NCBI GenBank assembly: GCA_012103325.1
Contig: WLWY01000003.1
Coordinates: forward strand, 930,001 to 994,000
DNA from: Alphaproteobacteria bacterium
Lineage (GTDB): Bacteria; Pseudomonadota; Alphaproteobacteria; UBA8366; GCA-2717185
Length of the DNA stretch: 64,000 nucleotides
Direction: 5' to 3'
Below the pieces are notes generated by a model. That model was not told the origin of the DNA, searched no databases, and saw only the letters and a list, made by a program, of their open reading frames with translations. This document shows positions 9,162 to 17,852 of this stretch, in pieces; positions within the stretch are counted from its first letter, which is position 1; every line of letters starts with the position of its first letter. A program made the position numbers and the translations under genes.

Positions 9162-9956
9162 ATGGAACTTCAAACCGACAAGATGATCGCGTCCAAAGAG
9201 AACGGGATCGGCTGGATGACGTTCAACAATCCGGCGCGCCGCAATGCGACGTCGCTCGAAATGTGGCAGGCGATCGGAGTCATTCTAGACGATTTCGAAA
9301 AGGACGACTCGGTACGGGTAATCGTGATGCAGGGGGCGGGCGACAAGGCGTTCGTGTCTGGCGCCGACATCTCGGAATTCAAGGAAAAGCGAAACAACGC
9401 AGAAGCCGCCGCCGAATACACGCGAATTTCAGAGTCCGCGCGCGCCAAGCTGGCGGACTTTCCAAAGCCGGTGATTGCCATGATCCGCGGCTATTGCCTT
9501 GGCGGTGGCCTTGCCGTTGCCATGTCTGCCGATATGCGTTTCGCGACCGAATATTCCCAGTTCGGCGTCCCGGCGGCCCGGCTTGGCATTGCTTATGGCT
9601 TCGAAGGATTGCGGAAAATGGTTTCCCTCGTCGGCCCTGCGATGGCCAACGAGATCATGTTTACTGCCCGCCGCCTCAACGCCGAAGAGGCAGTGCGCGC
9701 TGGTCTCATTAACCGCGTCATTCCTGCCGAGGCGCTCGAAGAAACAGTGCGCAATCTCGCGCTTACCATCTGCCGCAACGCACCGTTGTCGGTCAACGCT
9801 TCCAAGGTGACGATCAAGGAAGTCCTGAAAGACGCAGAAAACCGTAATATGGCGCGCCTCGAAGAAATCACCAAGACTTGCTTCGACAGTGCCGACTACC
9901 GTGAAGGCCGTGAAGCTTTTATGGAAAAACGGGACCCAGTTTTCACTGGTCAGTAG
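9162..9956 (+). CDS. Enoyl-CoA hydratase/isomerase family (crotonase fold)
   Basis: A 264-residue crotonase-superfamily protein. Oxyanion-hole segments are visible as AFVSGADISEF and IRGYCLGGGLAVAMSADMR. At the position where classical hydratases carry the first catalytic Glu (P-E-x-x-L-G), this protein has PAARLG, so that Glu is Ala; the second Glu is retained in ANEIMFTARR. The activity may therefore differ from simple hydration, for example isomerase or hydrolase. The gene probably forms an operon with the preceding CoA-transferase and is convergent with glmS, separated by only four bases. Confidence 0.85.
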   Translation: MELQTDKMIASKENGIGWMTFNNPARRNATSLEMWQAIGVILDDFEKDDSVRVIVMQGAGDKAFVSGADISEFKEKRNNAEAAAEYTRISESARAKLADFPKPVIAMIRGYCLGGGLAVAMSADMRFATEYSQFGVPAARLGIAYGFEGLRKMVSLVGPAMANEIMFTARRLNAEEAVRAGLINRVIPAEALEETVRNLALTICRNAPLSVNASKVTIKEVLKDAENRNMARLEEITKTCFDSADYREGREAFMEKRDPVFTGQ

Positions 9957-9960
9957 CGCA

Positions 9961-11793
9961 CTACTCGACCGTCACGCTCTTGGCCAGATTGCGCGGCTGA
10001 TCGACGTCCGTGCCTTTTAGCACTGCGGTGTGGTAGGCGAGCAACTGCACCGGAATCGAATACAGGATCGGCGCGACAAACGGATCGACTTCCGGCAAGA
10101 CAAGGCTGGCGGTTGGTTTTGCCTGACTTTCCATCCGCTCCACACCCTTCTTATCGGAGAGAAAGATCACGTTTCCGCCGCGTGCGATGACTTCCTGCAC
10201 ATTTCCGGCCGTCTTTTCAAAAAGCGGGTCGTTGCCGGGCGCGATCACGATGACGGGGACATTCTCGTCGATCAACGCAATGGGGCCGTGTTTCATTTCC
10301 CCGGCGGCATAACCCTCGGCGTGAATATATGAAATTTCCTTCAGCTTGAGCGCGCCTTCCAGCGCAATCGGATAGGCGGTCCCCCGGCCAAGGTACAACA
10401 CGTCGCGTGCTTCGACGAGCAGTTGGGCCAAGCTCTCGATCTCCTTGTCGCGATTGAGCACCTCCAGTGCGCGGCCTGGCACTTCGGCCAGAGCTTGGGA
10501 AAGCTCACGCTCGCGCGCAGTATCGATCGCACCTCGCGCCCGAGCCATTTCGATGGACAGGCAAGCAAGCACCGTAAGCTGTGTGGTAAAGGCCTTGGTC
10601 GACGCGACACCGATTTCCGGGCCCGCATGTGTCCGCAATACCGCATCGCTTTCCCGCGCGATACTCGACTCGGGAACGTTTACAATGGAGATAATATGTT
10701 GCCCTGACTCCCGCGCATAGCGGAGCGCGGCAATGGTATCCATAGTTTCACCGGACTGGCTAACGAATACTGCGAGTCCACCCTCTGGCATTGGCGCTTC
10801 GCGATAGCGGAATTCCGACGCAACGTCGATCTCGACCGGCACACGCGCATGCTGCTCCAGCCAATACTTGGTCACCAACCCTGCATAATAAGCTGTGCCG
10901 CACGCGCTGATCGTGACGCGTGGTATCTTGGCAAAGTCGCACGGCAGCGGTGGCATCGTGATGGTGTTGGTCGCCGGGTTCAGCACGCCATGCAGCGTGT
11001 CGCCAATAACCGCTGGCTGCTCGTAAATCTCCTTCAGCATGAAGTGGCGGAAATTGCCTTTGCCAATCAAGGCTCCCGACAGGGCAGTTTCCACGACCGG
11101 CCGCTCGACCGCCGCATTGTTTAAATCGAATATGCGCGCTTCCTCACGCGCGATTACCGCCCAATCCCCCTCCTCCAAATAGCAGATACGCTGAGTCAGG
11201 GGTGCCAGCGCCAACGCATCCGATCCGAAATACATTTCGCCGTCACCATAGCCAATCGCCAACGGGCTGCCGCGGCGCGCACCGATCATGAGGTTTTCTT
11301 CGCCGGAAAATATCATCACCAAGGCAAACGCACCTTCGAGCCGTGGCAATGTTGCCGCTACGGCTTCCTCGGGGGTCATCCCGTCATCCATCAGGCTGGA
11401 AATCAGATGCACGACGGCTTCAGTATCCGTTTCCGTCTCGAACGCTCTGCCCCCATCGGCAAGCGCCGCGCGCAATTCCTGGAAATTTTCAATGATACCG
11501 TTGTGAACCAGGGCAACTTTATCCGTCGCATGCGGATGCGCGTTGTTCTCGGTGGGGAGCCCGTGCGTCGCCCATCGGGTATGACCGATACCGATCGTCC
11601 CATCCAATGGCGCAGTATCCACTACAGATTGGAGATTGACGATCTTTCCTTCAGCACGCCGCCGATCGATTTTCCCATTGACCAAGGTCGCGACACCCGC
11701 GGAGTCGTAACCGCGGTATTCGAGCCGCTTGAGGCCGTCGACCAAGAGGGCGGCGGCCGGCTGAGTCCCGATAATTCCTATAATGCCACACAT
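9961..11793 (-). CDS. glmS: Glutamine--fructose-6-phosphate aminotransferase (isomerizing)
   Basis: Makes glucosamine-6-phosphate from fructose-6-phosphate and glutamine, the first committed step to UDP-GlcNAc for peptidoglycan, LPS and glycans. The 610 residues match the family length. Cys2 of MCGIIGIIG is the N-terminal glutaminase nucleophile; the SIS isomerase domains carry SACGTAYYAG and FVSQSGETMDT; the C-terminus DQPRNLAKSVTVE is diagnostic. The ATG at 11793 directly abuts the glmU stop, so glmU-glmS is one operon. Confidence 0.97.
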   Translation of the reverse strand: MCGIIGIIGTQPAAALLVDGLKRLEYRGYDSAGVATLVNGKIDRRRAEGKIVNLQSVVDTAPLDGTIGIGHTRWATHGLPTENNAHPHATDKVALVHNGIIENFQELRAALADGGRAFETETDTEAVVHLISSLMDDGMTPEEAVAATLPRLEGAFALVMIFSGEENLMIGARRGSPLAIGYGDGEMYFGSDALALAPLTQRICYLEEGDWAVIAREEARIFDLNNAAVERPVVETALSGALIGKGNFRHFMLKEIYEQPAVIGDTLHGVLNPATNTITMPPLPCDFAKIPRVTISACGTAYYAGLVTKYWLEQHARVPVEIDVASEFRYREAPMPEGGLAVFVSQSGETMDTIAALRYARESGQHIISIVNVPESSIARESDAVLRTHAGPEIGVASTKAFTTQLTVLACLSIEMARARGAIDTARERELSQALAEVPGRALEVLNRDKEIESLAQLLVEARDVLYLGRGTAYPIALEGALKLKEISYIHAEGYAAGEMKHGPIALIDENVPVIVIAPGNDPLFEKTAGNVQEVIARGGNVIFLSDKKGVERMESQAKPTASLVLPEVDPFVAPILYSIPVQLLAYHTAVLKGTDVDQPRNLAKSVTVE

Positions 11794-13155
11794 TTAATCG
11801 TCGCCCTTTGCTACCTGGTCTTTTTTCGTTTGTTGGGTTGTCCGGAATTCGGCGGCCCAACCCTCCCGGTCATCCTGCCGGCCACGGCCGACGGCTAACG
11901 CGTCGCGCTTCACGTCATCGGTAATCACGCTTCCTGCGCCTACAATCGCTCCGTCGCCCACGACAACAGGTGCAACAAGCGCCGTATTCGAACCGATGAA
12001 GGCGCCGGAACCTATCGTCGTCTTGTACTTGAAGTAGCCGTCGTAATTGCACGTGATCGTGCCGGCGCCGATATTGGCATTGGCGCCAACTTCGGCGTCA
12101 CCGATATAGGACAAGTGGCTAGCTTTGGCCCCCGCTCCGAGTACGGCGTTCTTCACTTCAACGAAGTTGCCAATTTTTACGCCACGTTCGAGCACGACAC
12201 CCGGACGCAACCGCGCAAAGGGCCCGACAGTTACCGAGTCACCAACAATAACACCCTCAAGATGGCAGAACGCGCGAATTTCAGCGTCGCGTCCGACAGA
12301 AACACCCGGACCGAAAACGACGTTGGGCCCAATCAGCACATCTTCCGCGAATTTCGTGTCGTAGCTGAAATACACTGTCGCGGGATCACTGAGCGTGACA
12401 CCCTCTTCCATCACTTGAAGTCTGCGTCGTTGCTGCCAAAAAGCTTCGGCTGCGGCCAGATCGATACGGCTGTTGATGCCCTGCAGCTCGTCCGCTTCCG
12501 CCTCAACGACCACACAATCGATGTTGTCAGCACGCGCCAAGGCAACAATATCGGTCAGGTAGAATTCGTTCTTCGCATTATCATCGTCGACTGCATCGAC
12601 AAGCCGGAACAAAATAGACGCATCAACAGCCATAACGCCGGAATTACACAAGGTGACGGCGCGCTCGACTTCATTCGCCTCCCGGAATTCGACGATTCGC
12701 TCCAGGCGGCTGGAATTGTCCGTGATCAGTCTCCCGTAAGCTGCCGGATCATCAGGTCGAAACCCAAGTACCACAACGCCGGCCCCGGCCGCACGCTGCG
12801 CCGCCATAGCGTTTAGAGTCTCAGCTTCGATAAATGGAGTATCCCCATACACGATAAAAACTGTCCCCGACAAGACATCTGCAAGTGGCTGCCGCGCTGC
12901 CTTGACTGCGTCGGCCGTGCCCCGCTGCTCAGCCTGAACAACCGCTTCATGAGGCGCGGCTTCGGCAGCGACTTCTTCCATATCAGGGCCAATAACGACG
13001 ACCAATCGATCCGGATTAATTGTGGCAGCGGTGTCCAGAACATGCCCCAATAGCGAACGGCCCGCGACCGAATGCAGCACTTTGGAGCGAGCGGACTTCA
13101 TTCGTGTCCCCTTGCCGGCGGCCAAAACGACGACTGCGAGTTGATCTTTACTCAT
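11794..13155 (-). CDS. glmU: Bifunctional GlcN-1-P acetyltransferase / UDP-GlcNAc pyrophosphorylase
   Basis: Catalyses the last two steps to UDP-GlcNAc. The N-terminal nucleotidyltransferase domain has VVLAAGKGTRMKSARSKVLH; the C-terminal left-handed beta-helix carries hexapeptide repeats and the acetyltransferase segment KIGNFVEVKNAVLGAGAKAS, with His in SHLSYIGDAEVG. At 453 residues the length is normal. It is the first gene of the glmU-glmS operon, and the 224-bp upstream region is shared with the divergent glycan genes. Proximity to the glycan locus is consistent with UDP-GlcNAc supply. Confidence 0.97.
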   Translation of the reverse strand: MSKDQLAVVVLAAGKGTRMKSARSKVLHSVAGRSLLGHVLDTAATINPDRLVVVIGPDMEEVAAEAAPHEAVVQAEQRGTADAVKAARQPLADVLSGTVFIVYGDTPFIEAETLNAMAAQRAAGAGVVVLGFRPDDPAAYGRLITDNSSRLERIVEFREANEVERAVTLCNSGVMAVDASILFRLVDAVDDDNAKNEFYLTDIVALARADNIDCVVVEAEADELQGINSRIDLAAAEAFWQQRRRLQVMEEGVTLSDPATVYFSYDTKFAEDVLIGPNVVFGPGVSVGRDAEIRAFCHLEGVIVGDSVTVGPFARLRPGVVLERGVKIGNFVEVKNAVLGAGAKASHLSYIGDAEVGANANIGAGTITCNYDGYFKYKTTIGSGAFIGSNTALVAPVVVGDGAIVGAGSVITDDVKRDALAVGRGRQDDREGWAAEFRTTQQTKKDQVAKGDD

Positions 13156-13379
13156 CTTGAAAATTCCGCATCATCGATCCCGAATTTCTAAATGTTGCGC
13201 TGCGCAAACTGCCATAGCCCTACATCCGCCGCCAAGTAACGAAATGTTACCGGTTTTTTCACCATAACGGCGAATGCATACTAACCTGTAAATTATTACT
13301 GGAACGCAAATGACGGCGGCAGCAGGAGCGTGTATACACGGCCTCGAACTCCTAAATCCGGGCCGCTTTTTAACGAATC

Positions 13380-13811
13380 ATGTCTAACCAAGGTGCTCAT
13401 GAAAGCTTTCGCGAGCGCGAGACTGTAAAAGGTTCCTCAAACCGCTCGTTTGGCATCGTCTTCGCCACGGTCTTTGCGATCCTGGCCTTATGGCCATTGC
13501 TTCGCGGTGCAGACCCACGTTGGTGGGCGCTGGGGTTAGCCGGTTTATTCCTGTTCGCGGCAATCGCATTTCCCAAAGTCCTCACACCGCTAAACCGGCT
13601 ATGGATGCGATTTGGACTTCTTCTGCATCGCATCGTCAATCCACTTGTTATGGCATTGTTGTTTTTCCTTGTTGTCACACCAATTGCTCTGATAATGCGG
13701 CTTTTAGGCAAGCGGCCGCTGCATCTTGACGTAGACTCGGATGCGACGACGTATTGGATTAAGCGCGACCCGCCGGGGCCGTCGCCAGAAACGATGAAAC
13801 AACAATTTTGA
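13380..13811 (+). CDS. SxtJ-family membrane protein
   Basis: A 143-residue protein with about three hydrophobic segments (near residues 23-42, 46-65 and 80-105) and a polar, charged C-terminus. The pattern resembles the SxtJ family, named from the saxitoxin cluster, whose members usually sit beside a DUF5989/SxtK-like microprotein and a carbamoyltransferase. That arrangement is present here (genes at 13835 and 13992). The molecular role is unknown. Assignment rests largely on context and membrane topology. Confidence 0.7.
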   Translation: MSNQGAHESFRERETVKGSSNRSFGIVFATVFAILALWPLLRGADPRWWALGLAGLFLFAAIAFPKVLTPLNRLWMRFGLLLHRIVNPLVMALLFFLVVTPIALIMRLLGKRPLHLDVDSDATTYWIKRDPPGPSPETMKQQF

Positions 13812-13834
13812 AGTAGCGGGACCGAACCAAAACC

Positions 13835-13984
13835 ATGTCATTTCTGAAAGAGCTTTGGACTTTCATGCGGGTTCGAAAAAAATTCTGGCTCCTCCCCATA
13901 TTCATCATGATGGCCGCCTTCGGAGGCTTAATCGTCTTGACTCAAGGTAGCGCGGTAGCCCCCTTCATCTATACAATTTTCTAG
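13835..13984 (+). CDS. DUF5989 (SxtK-like) membrane microprotein
   Basis: A 49-residue protein beginning MSFLKELWTFMRVRKKFW: an amphipathic start, then a basic RKKFW patch, then one transmembrane helix through residues 19-38. This matches the short DUF5989/SxtK family that accompanies carbamoyltransferases. It lies 23 bp after the SxtJ-like gene and 7 bp before the carbamoyltransferase, so the three are surely co-transcribed. It is easily missed because of its size. It could anchor the carbamoyltransferase at the membrane, which is inference. Confidence 0.75.
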   Translation: MSFLKELWTFMRVRKKFWLLPIFIMMAAFGGLIVLTQGSAVAPFIYTIF

Positions 13985-13991
13985 GTGCGCT

Positions 13992-15824
13992 ATGCGCGTC
14001 TTGGGCGTTTCCGCATTCTATCATGATAGCGCCGCAGCGCTTGTCGAAGACGGACAGATTGTCGCCGCTGCACAGGAAGAGCGGTTCACGCGTCGCAAAC
14101 ACGATTCCGACTATCCTGCCCAGGCAATCAACTACTGTCTGTCAGCGGCAGGCATAACGTTGGGCGATGTCGACTTCGTCGCGTTTTACGACAAACCCTT
14201 CCTGAAGTTCGAACGCCTTTTGGAAACCTATGTCGCGTTCGCGCCGCGCGGTTTCAAAAGCTTCTCCATGGCCATCCCAGTCTGGATTAAGGAAAAGCTC
14301 TTTCAGAAATCATTACTCGTGCGCAAGCTCAAGGAGCAGGCGCCGAATTTCGACTGGGACAGCCAGCTGCTTTTTGCAGAGCATCACCAGAGTCACGCTG
14401 CCAGCGCCTTCTTCCCCTCACCGTTCGAAGACGCAACGGTTCTGACCATGGATGGCGTCGGCGAGTGGGCAACGGCATCGGTGGCCGAAGGAAGTGGGAA
14501 CAACTTAGCCATGACCCGCGAGATCCATTGGCCGCATTCACTGGGTCTGCTGTATTCCGCCTTCACCTTTTATACCGGATTCAGGGTGAATTCCGGCGAA
14601 TACAAGGTGATGGGACTGGCGCCGTATGGCGATCCGAAATACCGCGACCTGATTCTCGGCACGCTGATCGATTTGAAAGAAGACGGCTCGTTCCGGCTAA
14701 ATCTGGACTATTTCGACTATTGCACCGGCTTGCGCATGACCAATAGCCGGTTCGACGAGTTATTCGACGGACCGGCCCGCGGTCCGAAAGAGTTACTGAC
14801 ACAAAAGCACATGGACCTTGCAGCGTCGATTCAAGCTGTAACCGAAGAGGTCATGCTGCGTTTGACACGCGCGCTCGCCAAGGAAGGCAGTCGCAATCTC
14901 TGCCTTGCCGGCGGGGTCGCGCTAAATTGTGTCGCGAATGGCAAGGTGCTACGCGATGGCGCATTCGAGAATATCTGGGTGCAGCCCGCGGCGGGCGATG
15001 CCGGCGGCGCGCTAGGCGCAGCGCTCACCGCTTATCACAGCTTTCAAAACCAACCACGTCACGTCAATGGCGTCATGGACGCGATGGAGGGCAGTTATCT
15101 AGGCCCCTCCTATCCTCAGGACGAAATCGAGTCTCGGCTGCTGGCGGAAGGTGCAAGGTTCGAAGTCCTGGACGAGACCGCACTCACGAAGGCGATAGCG
15201 GATGCACTCGCCGACGAAAAAGCTATTGGCTGGTTTCAGGGCCGCATGGAATTCGGTCCGCGGGCGCTCGGTGGCCGTTCTATTCTGGGAGACCCTCGGT
15301 CGCCCAGCATGCAGAAAACGCTCAACCTCAAAGTCAAATATCGGGAAAGCTTTCGTCCCTTCGCGCCTTCCGTGCTGCGCGAAGAAGTATCCGACTGGTT
15401 CGATATCGATACGGACAGCCCGTATATGCTGATGGTAGCCGATGTGAATCCCGAACGTCAGCGAGAGATGACGGCAGAGGAGCAGGCCCTCTTCGGCATC
15501 GATAAACTGAATATCGCGCGGTCCGATATCCCCGCAGTCACGCATGTCGACTATTCCGCACGGATCCAGACGGTACATGCGGAAACGAACCCGCGCTATC
15601 ACGCCCTCATTTCCGCGTTCAAACAGCGCACTGGGTGCCCCGTCCTCGTTAATACGAGCTTCAACGTACGGGGCGAACCGATCGTCTGCACGCCGGAAGA
15701 CGCCTTCCGCTGCTTCATGGGCAGCGAAATCGACGTACTAGCGGTCGGCAATTGCGTCCTCTACAAGCAAGATCAGGATCCCGCCCTGAAGCGCGACTAC
15801 AAGGATGCGTTCGAACTCGACTAA
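13992..15824 (+). CDS. O-carbamoyltransferase (NodU/CmcH/SxtI family)
   Basis: Transfers a carbamoyl group from carbamoyl phosphate, via carbamoyl-adenylate, to a hydroxyl of a sugar or secondary metabolite. The 610 residues match the family. The N-terminal Kae1-like domain starts MRVLGVSAFYHDSAAALVED and has the metal/nucleotide motif HHQSHAASAFFPSPF plus VLTMDGVGEWATAS; VQPAAGDAGGALGAAL and MEFGPRALGGRSILGDPR mark the C-terminal half. Third gene of the SxtJ-SxtK-SxtI-like trio. The acceptor is probably a sugar of the adjacent glycan locus, by context only. Confidence 0.92.
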   Translation: MRVLGVSAFYHDSAAALVEDGQIVAAAQEERFTRRKHDSDYPAQAINYCLSAAGITLGDVDFVAFYDKPFLKFERLLETYVAFAPRGFKSFSMAIPVWIKEKLFQKSLLVRKLKEQAPNFDWDSQLLFAEHHQSHAASAFFPSPFEDATVLTMDGVGEWATASVAEGSGNNLAMTREIHWPHSLGLLYSAFTFYTGFRVNSGEYKVMGLAPYGDPKYRDLILGTLIDLKEDGSFRLNLDYFDYCTGLRMTNSRFDELFDGPARGPKELLTQKHMDLAASIQAVTEEVMLRLTRALAKEGSRNLCLAGGVALNCVANGKVLRDGAFENIWVQPAAGDAGGALGAALTAYHSFQNQPRHVNGVMDAMEGSYLGPSYPQDEIESRLLAEGARFEVLDETALTKAIADALADEKAIGWFQGRMEFGPRALGGRSILGDPRSPSMQKTLNLKVKYRESFRPFAPSVLREEVSDWFDIDTDSPYMLMVADVNPERQREMTAEEQALFGIDKLNIARSDIPAVTHVDYSARIQTVHAETNPRYHALISAFKQRTGCPVLVNTSFNVRGEPIVCTPEDAFRCFMGSEIDVLAVGNCVLYKQDQDPALKRDYKDAFELD

Positions 15825-15833
15825 CCGGGGTTC

Positions 15834-16811
15834 TCAAACGCCGTTATAGCCGCGGAACCATTCGATAAACTTTGGAATACCGTCTTCGATGGACGTGCGC
15901 GGCTCAAAACCGAAATCACGCCGGATCGCCTCGATATCGGCAAACGTCTCCTTGACGTCGCCGGGCTGCATGGGTTGTAGATCGAGCGTCGCCTTGCGGC
16001 CCATCGCCTGTTCGATCAGCTCGATAAATCGCAACAGCGGTTCCGCGTGGTTATTGCCGATATTGTAAACTCGATGCGGCGCGGATTTATCGTCGGCGGG
16101 CGGCTTGTCGGCAACCGCCAGCACTCCGGCAACGATGTCGTCGATATACGTGAAATCGCGCCGCATTTCCCCATGATTGAATACCGGTATCGGACGGTCT
16201 TGGGAAATCGCGTGCGCAAAAATATAAGCCGCCATATCGGGACGGCCCCAGGGGCCATAGACGGTGAAGAAACGAAGGCCGGTTGCCGGAATGCCGTAAA
16301 GATGGCTATAGCAATGTCCCATCAGCTCATCCGCCTTTTTTGTCGCCGCATAAAGCGAGACAGGCGTATCTGTCGGATCACCAATCGCAAACGGCAATTT
16401 TGTGTTACCGCCATAAACCGAGGACGAACTCGCATAAACCAGCTGTTCGAGCCGATCCATATTCCGGCATAGTTCGAGAATTACGAGATGCCCTAGGACG
16501 TTCGACTGGACGTAGGCAAACGGATTTTCAAGCGAATACCGGACCCCCGCCTGCGCCGCCAAGTGAATGACATGAGTGATATCGGGATGGCTCGCGGCCA
16601 TCGACTGCATCGCGGCATTGTCCGAAATATCGACTTTGCAGAATTCAAACCCGGACCGCACTGCCAGCCTATCCCGCCGGGCTTCCTTGAGGCTGACATC
16701 GTAATAGTCGTTAAGATTGTCGACACCAACCACGCTTTCTCCACGCGCCAGCAGCGCCTCGCATACGTGATAGCCGATAAAGCCCGCGGCGCCGGTAACG
16801 AGATAGGACAT
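15834..16811 (-). CDS. UDP-glucuronate 4-epimerase-like extended SDR
   Basis: A 325-residue NAD-dependent sugar-nucleotide epimerase. It opens with YLVTGAAGFIGYHVCEALL, has the substrate/cofactor segment VGVDNLNDYYDVSLKEARRD typical of UDP-GlcA 4-epimerases, an intact Ser/Tyr/Lys set (SSSSVYGG, then YAATKKADELM) and the RFFTVYGPWGRPDMA signature. It would interconvert UDP-GlcA and UDP-GalA or a close relative. It is convergent with the carbamoyltransferase and the most downstream gene of the minus-strand sugar block. The specific substrate is inferred. Confidence 0.88.
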   Translation of the reverse strand: MSYLVTGAAGFIGYHVCEALLARGESVVGVDNLNDYYDVSLKEARRDRLAVRSGFEFCKVDISDNAAMQSMAASHPDITHVIHLAAQAGVRYSLENPFAYVQSNVLGHLVILELCRNMDRLEQLVYASSSSVYGGNTKLPFAIGDPTDTPVSLYAATKKADELMGHCYSHLYGIPATGLRFFTVYGPWGRPDMAAYIFAHAISQDRPIPVFNHGEMRRDFTYIDDIVAGVLAVADKPPADDKSAPHRVYNIGNNHAEPLLRFIELIEQAMGRKATLDLQPMQPGDVKETFADIEAIRRDFGFEPRTSIEDGIPKFIEWFRGYNGV

Positions 16812-16970
16812 GACATCTTAGCTGCAGTTGGAAGGCGGCTTCTGTATAACCCTCAGGACTTTATAAATCACTAGCGTTTCTAGAATGCATTTGGTCTCAC
16901 AGCACTTTAAAAAGCCTGCCGCCTGCGACCGCCACTACGAGCGGACCAACGGGATCGTACAGTCCACAAG

Positions 16971-17852
16971 TTAAGACGTCTCGGCGTGCGTCTTGGCCAG
17001 ACCGTCTTCGAGCGACGTATAGCGAAACGCAGGGAACGCGGACCGGCATGCGTCGATATTGAACGGCCGGTACCCGCTATGCGGCATCGGTCCTTGCCGC
17101 GGGCGGCCGGCAATCTTCGGCAGTGGGTTGAAATGGCCCGCGACCATCTCGGCAACCTCCCGGAATGACGCCACCACGCCTGTCGCGATATTAAGCGCAC
17201 CGCGACTGCGGTGAAATAAGACCAAGCGGATGATCTCCGCCACATCATCGATCAGGACATGATCCCGCCGTTCTTCGCCCTCGCCGAACAGAACGATATC
17301 TTCGCCCGCCGCGGCGCGCCGGCGGAATTGGTTTGGTCCGTACCCGTTGTGCGGATCGGCAACGCCGTAAAGCAGGCTCGGCCGCAAGACGGCGTATGGC
17401 GTTTCCCCCACAATGCTTTTCAACATCAGCTCGCGCGCCGCATGCATCATGCCGTGCAATGAATCAGGCCCTACGCGCGACGTTTCAATCAACGGGTTCG
17501 GATCGTCCGCATAGACAGCATCAGAGCTGATATAGACGACGTGCGATACCGGCGATTTCTCCAGTCCCCGGCAAACACTATCCATCATGCGAATATTGTC
17601 AGCCAGCATTGTTGTGTTCTTGCACGGCGCGTGCGCGGAAACGACGAGTAGCGCGTCCTGCGAGTCGAGTTGCGCTGCCAGGATGTCCGAAGCGCCGTCG
17701 GTCAGCAGGTCGACCGTCTTTCGGCCAAGACGCGCTACCTCGACATTATCCGACGCCAGCCGGTCCGCCGCCGCACCACCGACGAAGCCTCCAGCACCGA
17801 GCACGACGACGCGCGATGGTGCCTTCGGCGCGCGGTTTTCATGTTTAACCAT
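16971..17852 (-). CDS. Extended-SDR homologue lacking the Tyr/Lys catalytic dyad
   Basis: A 293-residue NAD(P)-binding protein of the epimerase/dehydratase type. The nucleotide motif VVVLGAGGFVGG (residues 16-27) and the Ser segment YISSDAVYAD are present. At the usual Y-x-x-x-K position the sequence reads HGMMH: His133 and His137 replace the catalytic Tyr and Lys with exact spacing. It retains the downstream VLRPSLLYG substrate segment. Its ATG overlaps the stop of the UGD-like gene (TAATG), so the two are coupled. It may be a non-canonical enzyme or a binding partner; its function is unknown. Confidence 0.78.
   Translation of the reverse strand: MVKHENRAPKAPSRVVVLGAGGFVGGAAADRLASDNVEVARLGRKTVDLLTDGASDILAAQLDSQDALLVVSAHAPCKNTTMLADNIRMMDSVCRGLEKSPVSHVVYISSDAVYADDPNPLIETSRVGPDSLHGMMHAARELMLKSIVGETPYAVLRPSLLYGVADPHNGYGPNQFRRRAAAGEDIVLFGEGEERRDHVLIDDVAEIIRLVLFHRSRGALNIATGVVASFREVAEMVAGHFNPLPKIAGRPRQGPMPHSGYRPFNIDACRSAFPAFRYTSLEDGLAKTHAETS

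Noticed and set aside
16880..16970. Possible terminator after the dyad-less SDR
   Set aside because: A TTTTT run exists on the minus strand, but the preceding stem is only about four base pairs and poorly positioned.
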